Assembly: GCA_902514225.1 (NCBI GenBank)
Contig: CABXPN010000009.1
Coordinates: 1 to 35,020, forward strand
Length of the DNA: 35,020 nt
Reading direction: 5' to 3'
From: an uncultured Bacteroidota bacterium
GTDB lineage: Bacteria > Bacteroidota > Bacteroidia > Flavobacteriales > BACL11
Shown here: one piece after another, positions 16,478 to 24,683 of the stretch
Position numbering within the stretch: position 1 is the stretch's first letter
Layout of the letters: every line of letters starts with the position of its first letter
Position numbers and translations under genes: made by a program
Notes under the pieces: generated by a model
What the model saw: the letters and a program-made list of their open reading frames with translations, nothing else
Database searches by the model: none
What the model was told of the DNA's origin: nothing

Positions 16478-16485
16478 TATATTTG
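16478..16485 (+). promoter_or_regulatory. Bacteroidota -7 box of ffh
   Basis: TATATTTG followed by C, exact TAnnTTTG match, 21 nt before the ATG at 16507. It excludes the in-frame TTG at 16483, which lies within the box. Confidence 0.6.
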
Positions 16486-16506
16486 CAGAAATTAATAAGA
16501 AACAAC

Positions 16507-17853
16507 ATGTTCGAGAGTTTATCAGAGAAGTTAGAGAAAGCATTTAAAACATTGAAAGGGAAAGGAAGTATTTCCGAAATAAATGTTGCTCAAACAATGA
16601 AAGAAATTCGTAAGGCTTTAATAAAAGCGGATGTTGATTTCAAAACAGCAAAATTATTTACTGAAAATGTAAGACAAAAAGCTTTAGGACAACAAGTTCT
16701 TTCTGCAGTTGAGCCAGGTCAACTTCTTACAAAAATAATGAAGGATGCACTTACCGAATTAATGGGAAGTACACATTCGGAAATAGATTTAAAAGGAAAC
16801 CCTTCTGTTATTTTGGTTGCAGGATTGCAAGGTTCTGGTAAAACTACTTTTACAGGAAAACTAGCTTTACTCTTAAAGAACAAGCAAAACAAAAAACCTT
16901 TATTGGTGGCTTGTGATGTGTATCGTCCGGCAGCTATAAATCAAATAGGAGTACTTGCCGATCAAGTTGGGGTAGAACTTTATAAGGAGGAAGAAAATAA
17001 AAATCCTGTTGAGATTGCGAAAAATGCTATAAAACACGCAAAGGAAAACGGACATAATGTAGTTATTGTGGATACTGCTGGTAGATTGGCAGTTGACGAG
17101 CAAATGATGACGGAAATAGCGGAGGTTAAAGATGCTATAAATCCGAATGAAATACTTTTTGTTGTGGATTCCATGACGGGTCAGGATGCTGTAAATACTG
17201 CAAGATCCTTTAATGATAGATTAAATTTTGATGGTGTTGTACTTACAAAATTAGATGGTGATACCAGAGGTGGCGCGGCACTTACAATCCGATCGGTTGT
17301 AGATAAGCCAATTAAATTTATTGGAACTTCCGAAAAAATGGATGGTTTGGATGTGTTTCATCCTGAAAGAATGGCTTCTAGGATTTTGGGAATGGGAGAT
17401 GTAATTTCTCTTGTTGAAAGAGCACAGCAGCAATTTGATGAAGAGGAATCAAGAAAGATGCAAAAGAAAATTGCTAAAAATACTTTTGGTTTTGATGACT
17501 TTTTAAAACAAATTCAGCAGATAAAAAAGATGGGTAATATGAAGGATTTGATGGGTATGATTCCTGGAATGGGTAAAGCTATGAAAGGTGTTGATATTGA
17601 TGATGATGCTTTTAAGGGAATTGAATCTATTATCCACTCAATGACTCCATACGAAAGACAAAATCCTATGGTGTTAAACGGAAGTAGAAAAAAGAGAATT
17701 GCTCAGGGTAGTGGTACTACTGTTATTGAGGTAAACCAACTTATTAAACAGTTTTCTCAGATGGGTAAAATGATGAAAATGATGCAGAGTGGAGGAGCAA
17801 AACAAATGATGCAAATGATGAAAGGTGGAGGTGGAATGCCTGGAATGAGATAA
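16507..17853 (+). CDS. ffh: Signal recognition particle protein Ffh
   Basis: 448 residues from the ATG at 16507. The N domain (1 to about 95) includes the conserved [12 protein letters not shown]; the G domain has G1 [15 protein letters not shown] (105-119), [13 protein letters not shown] (189-193), [13 protein letters not shown] and [14 protein letters not shown]. The methionine-rich M domain (about 320-448) binds 4.5S RNA and signal sequences, with [19 protein letters not shown] and a Met/Gly tail ([10 protein letters not shown] onward). Ffh directs nascent inner-membrane proteins to FtsY and SecYEG. The start at 16507 gives the normal [13 protein letters not shown] beginning and lies downstream of the promoter box. 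folD follows after 7 nt. Confidence 0.97.
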   Translation: MFESLSEKLEKAFKTLKGKGSISEINVAQTMKEIRKALIKADVDFKTAKLFTENVRQKALGQQVLSAVEPGQLLTKIMKDALTELMGSTHSEIDLKGNPSVILVAGLQGSGKTTFTGKLALLLKNKQNKKPLLVACDVYRPAAINQIGVLADQVGVELYKEEENKNPVEIAKNAIKHAKENGHNVVIVDTAGRLAVDEQMMTEIAEVKDAINPNEILFVVDSMTGQDAVNTARSFNDRLNFDGVVLTKLDGDTRGGAALTIRSVVDKPIKFIGTSEKMDGLDVFHPERMASRILGMGDVISLVERAQQQFDEEESRKMQKKIAKNTFGFDDFLKQIQQIKKMGNMKDLMGMIPGMGKAMKGVDIDDDAFKGIESIIHSMTPYERQNPMVLNGSRKKRIAQGSGTTVIEVNQLIKQFSQMGKMMKMMQSGGAKQMMQMMKGGGGMPGMR

Positions 17854-17860
17854 AAGAAAT

Positions 17861-18742
17861 ATGATAATTTTAGACGGAAAAAAAACAGCTAACGATATAA
17901 AAGAAGAGATTGCAGTGGAAGTTAATTCCATTATTTCTTCCGGAGGTAAAAAACCACATTTATCTGCAATACTTGTAGGAAATGATGGAGCTAGTGAAAC
18001 ATATGTTTCTGCTAAAGTAAAGGCTTGCGAAAAGGTTGGTTTTAATTCAACTTTGGTAAGATTAAACAATGATGTTTCTCAGGAAGATTTACTTACTGAA
18101 GTTGAGAAAATAAACAACAATTCTGATATTGATGGTCTGATAGTTCAACTTCCATTGCCGAAACATATAGATGAAATGAAGGTTACTGAAGCTATTTTTC
18201 CTAAAAAAGATGTAGATGGTTTTCATCCTTCAAATATTGGTAAAATGGCATTAAATTTACCTACTTATCTACCAGCTACTCCTGCCGGTATTTTAGAATT
18301 ACTTAAAAGGTATAAGGTTGAAACTTCAGGAAAACATTGTGTAGTTATCGGCAGAAGTCATATTGTAGGATCCCCTATGAGTATTTTAATGGCCAGAAAT
18401 AATACACCAGGAAATTCTACGGTTACACTTACTCATAGCAGAACAAGAAACTTAAAGGAAATAACTAAAACTGCTGATATTCTGATTGTTGCCTTGGGTA
18501 AAGCTGAATTTATAACTTCTGATATGATAAAAGAGGGTGTTTGTATAATTGATGTTGGAATTACAAGAGTAAAATCAGATAAAACCAAAAGTGGATGGAA
18601 ACTATTAGGAGATGTTAATTTTGAGGATGTAAAAGAGAAGAGTTCTTTTATAACTCCGGTACCTGGAGGTGTTGGTCCAATGACAATTGCAATGCTTTTA
18701 CAAAACACCTTAATGTCCTCAAAAGAAGAATTTTCTTCATAA
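17861..18742 (+). CDS. folD: Bifunctional methylenetetrahydrofolate dehydrogenase / methenyltetrahydrofolate cyclohydrolase
   Basis: 293 residues. Motifs: [24 protein letters not shown] with the catalytic Lys in the YVxxK region (about 47-54), [32 protein letters not shown], the NADP-binding [14 protein letters not shown] and the C-terminal signature [14 protein letters not shown]. It interconverts 5,10-methylene-THF and 10-formyl-THF, feeding purine and formyl-Met synthesis. It lies 7 nt after ffh and is probably co-transcribed with it; a new promoter for the cold-shock gene begins just after its stop. Confidence 0.96.
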   Translation: MIILDGKKTANDIKEEIAVEVNSIISSGGKKPHLSAILVGNDGASETYVSAKVKACEKVGFNSTLVRLNNDVSQEDLLTEVEKINNNSDIDGLIVQLPLPKHIDEMKVTEAIFPKKDVDGFHPSNIGKMALNLPTYLPATPAGILELLKRYKVETSGKHCVVIGRSHIVGSPMSILMARNNTPGNSTVTLTHSRTRNLKEITKTADILIVALGKAEFITSDMIKEGVCIIDVGITRVKSDKTKSGWKLLGDVNFEDVKEKSSFITPVPGGVGPMTIAMLLQNTLMSSKEEFSS

Positions 18743-18747
18743 AAAGC

Positions 18748-18774
18748 TTGTTTAATATATTTTGCTTACATTTG
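18748..18774 (+). promoter_or_regulatory. Promoter of the cold-shock gene
   Basis: TACATTTG (18767-18774) followed by C is an exact -7 box. TTG at 18748-18750 is a possible -33 element, although the 16-nt spacing is a little short. It predicts a leader of about 55-60 nt. Confidence 0.6.
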
Positions 18775-18783
18775 CAGACGAAA

Positions 18784-18801
18784 ATTGGGGTTGTTCCCAA
18801 T
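18784..18801 (+). promoter_or_regulatory. Hairpin in the 5' leader of the cold-shock mRNA
   Basis: ATTGGG (18784-18789) pairs with CCCAAT (18796-18801) around a 6-nt loop, close to the predicted transcript start; A-rich unpaired sequence follows up to the ATG. It may protect the 5' end or act in temperature control, as leaders of csp genes do elsewhere. Function is inferred. Confidence 0.45.
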
Positions 18802-18835
18802 ACATTAACAAATATAAATTTAAAAACAAACAATT

Positions 18836-19033
18836 ATGGAAGGTACAGTAAAATGGTTCAACGCTACTAAAGGTTACGGATTCATCACAGGTGAAGACGG
18901 AACAGATTATTTCGCTCATTTTGGAGAAATCAAAATGGATGGATTCAAGAAACTTGAAGAAAATCAACAAGTTACTTTTGAAGTAGGAGATGGTGAAAAA
19001 GGACCAGTTGCTAAAGATATTCAAGCTGCTTAA
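18836..19033 (+). CDS. Cold-shock domain protein (CspA family)
   Basis: 65 residues, a single OB-fold cold-shock domain. It starts MEGTVKWFNATKGYGFIT with RNP1 at KGYGFIT and RNP2 at DYFAHF (the usual form is VFVHF), and ends with EKGPVAKDIQAA. It binds single-stranded RNA or DNA as an RNA chaperone. The codon choice is cleaner and more C-ending than that of neighbours (for example TTC, ATC, GAC), fitting a highly expressed gene. It has its own promoter, leader hairpin and strong terminator, so it is monocistronic. Whether it is cold-induced cannot be read from the sequence. Confidence 0.95.
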   Translation: MEGTVKWFNATKGYGFITGEDGTDYFAHFGEIKMDGFKKLEENQQVTFEVGDGEKGPVAKDIQAA

Positions 19034-19070
19034 TTCAGATACGATATATTTTAACAATGAACAAAAAGAA

Positions 19071-19096
19071 AACGGACTCTAGAGTCCGTTTTTTTT
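19071..19096. terminator. Bidirectional terminator between the cold-shock gene and hutI
   Basis: A perfect 20-bp palindrome (19071-19090, core GGACTCTAGAGTCC) with T8 after it on the plus strand (19089-19096) and an A-rich tract before it that gives Ts on the minus strand. It can stop the cold-shock transcript and, from the other side, hutI, whose TAA overlaps the T-tract. Confidence 0.9.
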
Positions 19097-20342
19097 ATGC
19101 GATTATTTTCCCATTTAAGATTACCTTATCAATTACATTTTCTCCGAAACTATAAGGTAAATAAGCATAAGAAGGAATTTCATTAGTAATGAAGAAATTA
19201 GCCTTTTTACCAACACAAATACTTCCTAGTTCTTTTTCTAATCCCATTGCATAGGCGGTGTTTATTGTTGTTGCGTTTATAACCTGTTCTGGAGTCATTT
19301 TCATTTGTATACATCCTAAGGAAGATACAAAATTCATGTTTCCACTAGGTGTAGATCCAGGATTATAGTCTGTTGCAAGTGCTACAGGAAGTCCTTTTTC
19401 TATCATTTCTTTTGCTGGTCCGTATGGTATTCCTAAAAAGAAAGAACATGAAGGTAGGATAGTTGGCATACATTCTGAGTTTATTAGAGCAGTATAATCT
19501 TCCTCTTCCATTTCTTCTAAATGGTCAACCGATAAAGCTCCTAAATTTACAGAAGCTTCTACTCCTCCAATTGAGTTAAACTGATTAACATGTGTTTTCG
19601 CTTGTATTCCATATTTTTTCCCAGCTTCTAATAATCGTATTGTGTTCTCTACTGTAAAGTATCCTTTTTCACAGAAAATATCTATATAGTCGGCTAGTTT
19701 TTCTTCTGCTACTTTTGGTAACATCTTATTAATTACCAAATCCATATAACCTTCTTTGTTGTTTTTGTATTTTTTTGGAAGGGCGTGTGCAGCTAAAAAA
19801 GTAGATTTTATTGTTGCTTCAGTATTTTCTTTTAGTCTTTTTATAACACGGAGCATTTTTAGTTCAGATTCTAAAGTAAGTCCATATCCGCTTTTTATTT
19901 CAATAGCGCCAGTTCCCATTTGTATCAGATTGTTTAGTCTTTTTAAGGAGATTTCGTAAAGTTCATCTTCAGATGTGTTTCGTAATTTTTCAGCAGAGTT
20001 TAATATACCTCCACCTCTATTTGCTATTTCTTCATATGAAAGTCCGTTTATTCTGTCTACAAATTCTTCTTCTCGGCTTGAGGCAAATACTAAATGTGTG
20101 TGGCTATCGCAAAAGGTAGGAAAAACCATTCCTCCTTCTGCATCTATTATTTCAGTATTGTTCCAATCTTCAATTCCTTCCCAGTCCTCCATACTTCCAA
20201 AAGATGTTATTGTTCCATTTTCGTATTCTACGAAGGCATCTTTTATGGTGGAAATTTTAGACATTTCTTTACCTTCAACCCATTTTCTAGGGGATTCTTC
20301 TGTCTGTATTAGTTCGGATATGTTTTTTATTACTGTTTTCAT
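19095..20342 (-). CDS. hutI: Imidazolonepropionase
   Basis: 415 residues from the ATG at 20342. An amidohydrolase-fold enzyme with metal-binding [12 protein letters not shown], the [12 protein letters not shown] beta-strand, [20 protein letters not shown] with a metal-ligand His, SVDHLEE, and the highly specific [15 protein letters not shown] near the C-terminus. It hydrolyses 4-imidazolone-5-propanoate to N-formimidoyl-glutamate in histidine degradation. No hutH, hutU or hutG is nearby, so the pathway is scattered. The in-frame TTG at 20351 is rejected because it lies inside the predicted -7 box (20349-20356). Confidence 0.95.
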   Translation of the reverse strand: MKTVIKNISELIQTEESPRKWVEGKEMSKISTIKDAFVEYENGTITSFGSMEDWEGIEDWNNTEIIDAEGGMVFPTFCDSHTHLVFASSREEEFVDRINGLSYEEIANRGGGILNSAEKLRNTSEDELYEISLKRLNNLIQMGTGAIEIKSGYGLTLESELKMLRVIKRLKENTEATIKSTFLAAHALPKKYKNNKEGYMDLVINKMLPKVAEEKLADYIDIFCEKGYFTVENTIRLLEAGKKYGIQAKTHVNQFNSIGGVEASVNLGALSVDHLEEMEEEDYTALINSECMPTILPSCSFFLGIPYGPAKEMIEKGLPVALATDYNPGSTPSGNMNFVSSLGCIQMKMTPEQVINATTINTAYAMGLEKELGSICVGKKANFFITNEIPSYAYLPYSFGENVIDKVILNGKIIA

Positions 20343-20348
20343 ATTGAG

Positions 20349-20356
20349 CAAAATTA
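20349..20356 (-). promoter_or_regulatory. -7 box of hutI, 6 nt before the start codon
   Basis: Minus-strand TAATTTTG, exact TAnnTTTG match followed by C. Six bases separate it from the ATG at 20342, so a leader of 0-3 nt is predicted. Confidence 0.5.
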
Positions 20357-20381
20357 CAAAAATTAGGTCAATCTTTATTCA

Positions 20382-20389
20382 TATATTTG
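20382..20389 (+). promoter_or_regulatory. -7 box of aroC, 5 nt before the start codon
   Basis: TATATTTG followed by C, exact TAnnTTTG match, five bases before the ATG at 20395. Its upstream half overlaps the region needed by the opposing hutI promoter. Predicts a leaderless or near-leaderless mRNA. Confidence 0.5.
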
Positions 20390-20394
20390 CCACT

Positions 20395-21468
20395 ATGGGT
20401 AATTCTATTGGAAATATTTTTAAGCTTACTACTTTTGGAGAATCTCATGGGAAAGCTATTGGTGGAATTATTGATGGATGTCCTGCCGGAATTGAATTAG
20501 ATTTTGATTTTATTCAAAAACAATTAGATAGAAGAAAATCAGGACAATCCAAGATTACTACTCAGAGGAAAGAATCGGATAAAGTTGAGTTTTTATCTGG
20601 GATATTTGAAGGTAAAACAACTGGAACTCCAATTGGTTTTATCATAAAAAATGAAGATAAGAAAAGTGAAGATTATTCTCATATAAAAGATGTCTTTCGT
20701 CCTTCTCATGCTGATTTTACTTATCAAAAAAAATATGGAATAAGGGATTATAGAGGTGGTGGTAGGTCTTCTGCCCGTGAAACTGCAAATTGGGTAGTAG
20801 CTGGTGCTATCGCTCAGTTAATTCTGAATAAAATAAATGTAAAAGTATCTGCTTATGTAAGTTCTGTCGGGAAAATTCAGATGAATAAATGTTATAAAGA
20901 CATGGATTTAAGCTTGATTGATACAAATATTGTAAGATGTCCTGATGTTGATTTTGCAGAAAAGATGATTTCAGAAATTGAAAAAATAAAAAAAGAAGGT
21001 GATACTATTGGAGGAGAAATTACATGTATCGCTACTGGAGTTCCTGTTGGTTGGGGTGAACCTGTTTTTGATAAACTTCATGCAGATTTAGGAAAGTCAA
21101 TGCTAAGTATAAATGCAGTACACGGATTTAAATATGGTTTTGGTGGGGTAGATATCTCATCAACTAAAGGTAGTGAAGTAAATGATATTATTATAGAGGA
21201 AGATGGAACTACTAAAACCAACTATTCTGGAGGGATACAAGGTGGAATCAGTAATGGAAACGACATTTATTGTGAAGTTGCTTTTAAGCCAGTGGCTACT
21301 ATTATGCAAAAACAAAACTCAATAGACAAAGAAGGAAACAAAATAGAAATACAAGGAAAAGGAAGACATGATGCATGTGTAGTGCCTAGAGCGGTGCCAA
21401 TTGTAGAAAGTATGATGATGCTTACTTTAGTAGATGCTTATTTAATTAATAAAACAAAGAAGATCTAA
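20395..21468 (+). CDS. aroC: Chorismate synthase
   Basis: 357 residues from the ATG at 20395. The three family signatures are present: [21 protein letters not shown] (13-33 region), the [14 protein letters not shown] / [13 protein letters not shown] segment near 101-127, and [18 protein letters not shown] near the C-terminus. It converts 5-enolpyruvylshikimate 3-phosphate to chorismate with reduced FMN, the last common step to aromatic amino acids, folate and quinones. The frame stays open far upstream into hutI, but the family start [15 protein letters not shown] fixes this ATG. It leads a five-gene run; the next gene follows after 4 nt. Confidence 0.97.
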   Translation: MGNSIGNIFKLTTFGESHGKAIGGIIDGCPAGIELDFDFIQKQLDRRKSGQSKITTQRKESDKVEFLSGIFEGKTTGTPIGFIIKNEDKKSEDYSHIKDVFRPSHADFTYQKKYGIRDYRGGGRSSARETANWVVAGAIAQLILNKINVKVSAYVSSVGKIQMNKCYKDMDLSLIDTNIVRCPDVDFAEKMISEIEKIKKEGDTIGGEITCIATGVPVGWGEPVFDKLHADLGKSMLSINAVHGFKYGFGGVDISSTKGSEVNDIIIEEDGTTKTNYSGGIQGGISNGNDIYCEVAFKPVATIMQKQNSIDKEGNKIEIQGKGRHDACVVPRAVPIVESMMMLTLVDAYLINKTKKI

Positions 21469-21472
21469 AATT

Positions 21473-22711
21473 ATGAAGAAACTATTCCTACTATTATTAT
21501 GTGTTCCTTTTATTGGGTTTACTCAAGTAAATTACAATATTACAGTACACACATCTGACGCATGGAATGGCAATCTTTTCTTTCAACAGGGAGGAACACC
21601 TCAAAAGCCTGTAAAGATTATAGATTCTACTGAAACTGAAATATTTTCTGAAAACTGGGGAATGAAAGGTTGGGATTTTAAAGTAAATTATAATAATAAA
21701 CTTTCTTATTTTGACAGATCATCTAAGGGGTGGTTTATTATGGATTCTTTGCAAAATGTTGTAGATACAGTATACTTCCAAAACGGATATACAGCTGATA
21801 ATCATGATTTTTTAGCTTTGCCAAACGGGAATTATGTACTTATTGCATATGATGAACAACCTTATGCAATGGACACTGTAGTTACAGGAGGAGATCCAAA
21901 CGCAATTGTTGAAGGATTGATAATTCAGGAGTTAGATCCAAATCATAATGTAGTTTTTGAATGGAAAAGTTGGGACCATTTTCATGTAACAGACAATATA
22001 TACCTTGACCTAACATCATCTGATATTCCGTTTATACATGCAAATGCTATTGATATTGATTTTGATGGACATCTTCTTGTTTCTTCTAGAGGTCTAGATG
22101 AAATAACTAAGATACATAGAACAACAGGGGAGATTATTTGGAGGTTCGGAGGATCACAAAATGACTTCCTTTTTATTAATGACTATCCTTTTACTCATCA
22201 GCATTCTATCAGAAGTTTAGGAGAAAACAGATATCTTTTATATGACAATGGAAATCACAGCTCACAATACACTGGAGGAAATAATGTTTCCAGAGCTGTG
22301 GAATATGAATTAGATACTATCTTAAATACAGCTACAAAGGTATGGGAGTTTGTTCATCCGGATTCTTTGTATACACCTTCAATTGGTGGAGTGCAAAGAT
22401 TGCCAAATGGAAATACACTTATTGATTTTGGAAATCTTCAATGGTTAAATAAAGGTTCAATTGTTACAGAGGTTGATCAGAACAATAATATTGTTTTTCA
22501 ATTAGAGTATGACAATGGAGTGAATCTTTATCGTGCTCAAAAATTTGATTGGTTTTTCTATACACCAACTTTATTAGAAGAGATTTCTGATAGTAAACAA
22601 TTAATTGAAATTGTAGACATTTTAGGAAGAAAAACAAAAGGAAAGAAAAACGAACTACTCTTTTACATTTATGATGATGGAACAGTAGAGAAGAAAATAA
22701 TTATTGAATAA
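21473..22711 (+). CDS. Arylsulfotransferase (ASST)-like secreted protein with T9SS C-terminal signal
   Basis: 412 residues. A Sec signal peptide (1-18, ending GFTQ), then a beta-propeller with the repeat flavour of bacterial PQQ-like arylsulfotransferases: NHDFLALPNGNYVLIAYDE, IHANAIDIDFDGHLLVSSR, TGEIIWRFGG, THQHSIRSLGENRYLLYDNG and GGVQRLPNGNTLIDFG. Candidate active-site residues are H111, H189, H244 and R274. The last 45 residues (about 368-412; IVDILGRK, LLFYIYDDGTVEKKIIIE) are a type IX sorting domain, so it should be secreted or surface-anchored. ASSTs move sulfate between phenols; the true substrate is unknown. It is in the aroC run and is followed after 1 nt by the MORN-repeat gene, which has a nearly identical signal peptide. 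Confidence 0.85.
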   Translation: MKKLFLLLLCVPFIGFTQVNYNITVHTSDAWNGNLFFQQGGTPQKPVKIIDSTETEIFSENWGMKGWDFKVNYNNKLSYFDRSSKGWFIMDSLQNVVDTVYFQNGYTADNHDFLALPNGNYVLIAYDEQPYAMDTVVTGGDPNAIVEGLIIQELDPNHNVVFEWKSWDHFHVTDNIYLDLTSSDIPFIHANAIDIDFDGHLLVSSRGLDEITKIHRTTGEIIWRFGGSQNDFLFINDYPFTHQHSIRSLGENRYLLYDNGNHSSQYTGGNNVSRAVEYELDTILNTATKVWEFVHPDSLYTPSIGGVQRLPNGNTLIDFGNLQWLNKGSIVTEVDQNNNIVFQLEYDNGVNLYRAQKFDWFFYTPTLLEEISDSKQLIEIVDILGRKTKGKKNELLFYIYDDGTVEKKIIIE

Positions 22712-22712
22712 A

Positions 22713-23369
22713 ATGAAAAAACTACTACTTATATTACTTTGTGTGCCTTTGTTTGGGTTTGCGCAAGACACACAACCACTACTAGGTATAGAATACCTAT
22801 CTAAAAATTATAATCCAAATTATTTTGAAGGAGATACTGGGTTTACTATGGATACAGGATTTGCTGTTGTAAGAGATTACAAAGAATTTGAAAACTCTGT
22901 AATGGTAAGTGATGCTTTAGGGTTTGTTGAAATAATAAATATAAAACCCCTTTCTGATTATGGATATCAAGAAACAATTTATTTAAATAAATTAATAGAT
23001 ACCTCATATTGTTGCCCAATAAATTATGGTTTAGTATATTATAATGGAAAATTATTCTCTGGAAAAGCAGTTGCTTATCATGAAAATGGGCAAATAAGAG
23101 AAGAGAGAAATTATGTAGATGGGAAAAAAGAAGGATTATGGCAAGAATGGTATAAAAATGGCATGAATTCTCAAATAACTAATTGGAAAAACGGAAAACC
23201 AGATGGTCTTAATATCTTGTATCATGAAAATGGAAGAATATGGTATGAGTATCTTTACAAAGAAGGTGCAAATGTTCACATTAAAGGTTTTGATGAAACA
23301 GGAAGAGAATTTGACCCTGATGATGATGATGATGACTATGACGACCATAGCTTTGAGGAAGGGTATTAG
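22713..23369 (+). CDS. Exported MORN/YwqK-repeat protein with acidic tail
   Basis: 218 residues from the ATG at 22713, which gives a clean signal peptide (1-18, LLCVPLFGFAQ); the in-frame TTG at 22704 overlaps the previous stop and is not needed. The middle (about 20-110) is unrecognised. Residues about 115-185 hold YwqK/MORN-type repeats: AVAYHENGQIREERNYVDGKKEG, LWQEWYKNGM, NWKNGKPDG and ILYHENGRIWYEYLYKEG. The C-terminus is strongly acidic with a run of six Asp encoded by a GAT/GAC repeat. Such proteins are often labelled 'YwqK antitoxin' by automatic pipelines, but a signal peptide and no toxin neighbour make that unlikely here. No sorting domain is seen; location is probably periplasmic. 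Function unknown. Confidence 0.82.
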   Translation: MKKLLLILLCVPLFGFAQDTQPLLGIEYLSKNYNPNYFEGDTGFTMDTGFAVVRDYKEFENSVMVSDALGFVEIINIKPLSDYGYQETIYLNKLIDTSYCCPINYGLVYYNGKLFSGKAVAYHENGQIREERNYVDGKKEGLWQEWYKNGMNSQITNWKNGKPDGLNILYHENGRIWYEYLYKEGANVHIKGFDETGREFDPDDDDDDYDDHSFEEGY

Positions 23370-23393
23370 ACAATTAAAACAATAAATTAACAA

Positions 23394-24683
23394 ATGAAAA
23401 AACTAGCGTTACACTGGAAAATAATTATTGGTATGGTATTGGGGGTTGTTTATGGACTAATAGCTTCAAAATATGGTTGGGTTGATTTTACGAATAATTG
23501 GATAAAACCATGGGGTACAATTTTTGTTAACCTTTTAAAACTTATTGCAGTACCATTGGTGTTTGCTTCTCTTATAAAAGGGGTCGCTTCCCTTTCTGAT
23601 ATATCAAAACTAAGTAGGATAGGAGGGAAAACAATTGCAATTTATTTAGTTTCTACAGTAATAGCGGTTACTATCGGATTACTATTAGTAAACACTGTGA
23701 AACCAGGAGAGGGTTTTGATAAAGATTCTATCTCACAAACAGAGAAAATACAAGAAGGTGCTAATAAAAAAATAGAAGCAGCCAAAAACGTAAAAGATGA
23801 AGGTCCTCTTAAATTTTTAGTTGATATTGTTCCTACTAATATATTTGATGCAGCATCTAACAATAGAAATATGTTACAAGTTATATTTTTTGCAATCTTT
23901 TTTGGTATTGCTTTAGTAATGCTCCCTGATGAAAAAACAACTTATGTAAAAGGATTCTTTGATGGTATAAATGATATTATTCTCCAAATTGTAGATATAA
24001 TAATGATGGCGGCTCCTTATGGTGTATTTGCTCTCTTGGGTGGTTTGGTAGTTGATTTTGGAGCTTCTTCAGAATTATTTATAGCCTTAGGGAAATATTC
24101 TATTACAGTTATCGTTGGATTACTCATTATGATATTAATTGTATATCCTATAATTCTTATGATTTTTACAAAAGTAAAATATTTAGATTTCTTTAAAGGT
24201 ATATCTCCTGCACAGATGTTAGCTTTTTCTACTTCATCTTCAGCTGCAACACTTCCTGTAACTATGGAGAGGTGTGAGGATCATTTAGGAGTGTCGGAGG
24301 AAGTATCTTCTTTTGTATTGCCACTCGGTGCTACAATTAATATGGACGGAACTTCACTTTATCAGGCGGTAGCAGCTGTTTTTATAGCTCAGGCCTACGG
24401 AATGGATTTAGATATGGGGCAACAACTTACAATTGTACTTACTGCTACTTTGGCTTCTATTGGTGCTGCTGCAGTTCCTGGAGCGGGAATGGTAATGTTA
24501 GTTATTGTGCTCGGTGCTATTGGAGTTCCTACTGAGGGATTAGCTCTTATTTTTGGTGTTGATAGAATATTGGATATGATGAGAACAGTAGTAAATGTAA
24601 CTGGAGATGCAACTGTAGCAACTGTAGTCGCATCTTCAGAAGGACAATTAAGAGATGTTACAGAAGAAGAGTTGATGAGTTAA
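23394..24683 (+). CDS. Dicarboxylate/amino acid:cation symporter (DAACS, GltP/GltT-like)
   Basis: 429 residues of an inner-membrane transporter with about eight helices and two re-entrant hairpins. Hairpin 1 has the serine-rich motif STSSSAATLPVT (279-290); TM7 has GATINMDGTSLYQ with NMDGT at 316-320; hairpin 2 has AAAVPGAGMVML (358-369); TM8 has DRILDMMRTVVNVTGD with the substrate-binding D, R, N and D residues (390-405). These are the glutamate/aspartate/C4-dicarboxylate binding elements of the EAAT/GltPh family, driven by Na+ or H+. A charged Lys/Glu-rich loop (about 103-140) is longer than in archaeal GltPh. It lies 24 nt after the MORN gene and overlaps the OmpA-like gene by one base. 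Confidence 0.95.
   Translation: MKKLALHWKIIIGMVLGVVYGLIASKYGWVDFTNNWIKPWGTIFVNLLKLIAVPLVFASLIKGVASLSDISKLSRIGGKTIAIYLVSTVIAVTIGLLLVNTVKPGEGFDKDSISQTEKIQEGANKKIEAAKNVKDEGPLKFLVDIVPTNIFDAASNNRNMLQVIFFAIFFGIALVMLPDEKTTYVKGFFDGINDIILQIVDIIMMAAPYGVFALLGGLVVDFGASSELFIALGKYSITVIVGLLIMILIVYPIILMIFTKVKYLDFFKGISPAQMLAFSTSSSAATLPVTMERCEDHLGVSEEVSSFVLPLGATINMDGTSLYQAVAAVFIAQAYGMDLDMGQQLTIVLTATLASIGAAAVPGAGMVMLVIVLGAIGVPTEGLALIFGVDRILDMMRTVVNVTGDATVATVVASSEGQLRDVTEEELMS

Noticed and set aside
19975..20394. A 140-codon N-terminal extension of aroC
   Set aside because: It is antisense to hutI, and the chorismate synthase family begins at [15 protein letters not shown] (20395).
22713..23369. Toxin-antitoxin role for the YwqK/MORN-repeat protein
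   Set aside because: The protein has a signal peptide and no toxin-like neighbour; the label 'YwqK antitoxin' is only a family name.
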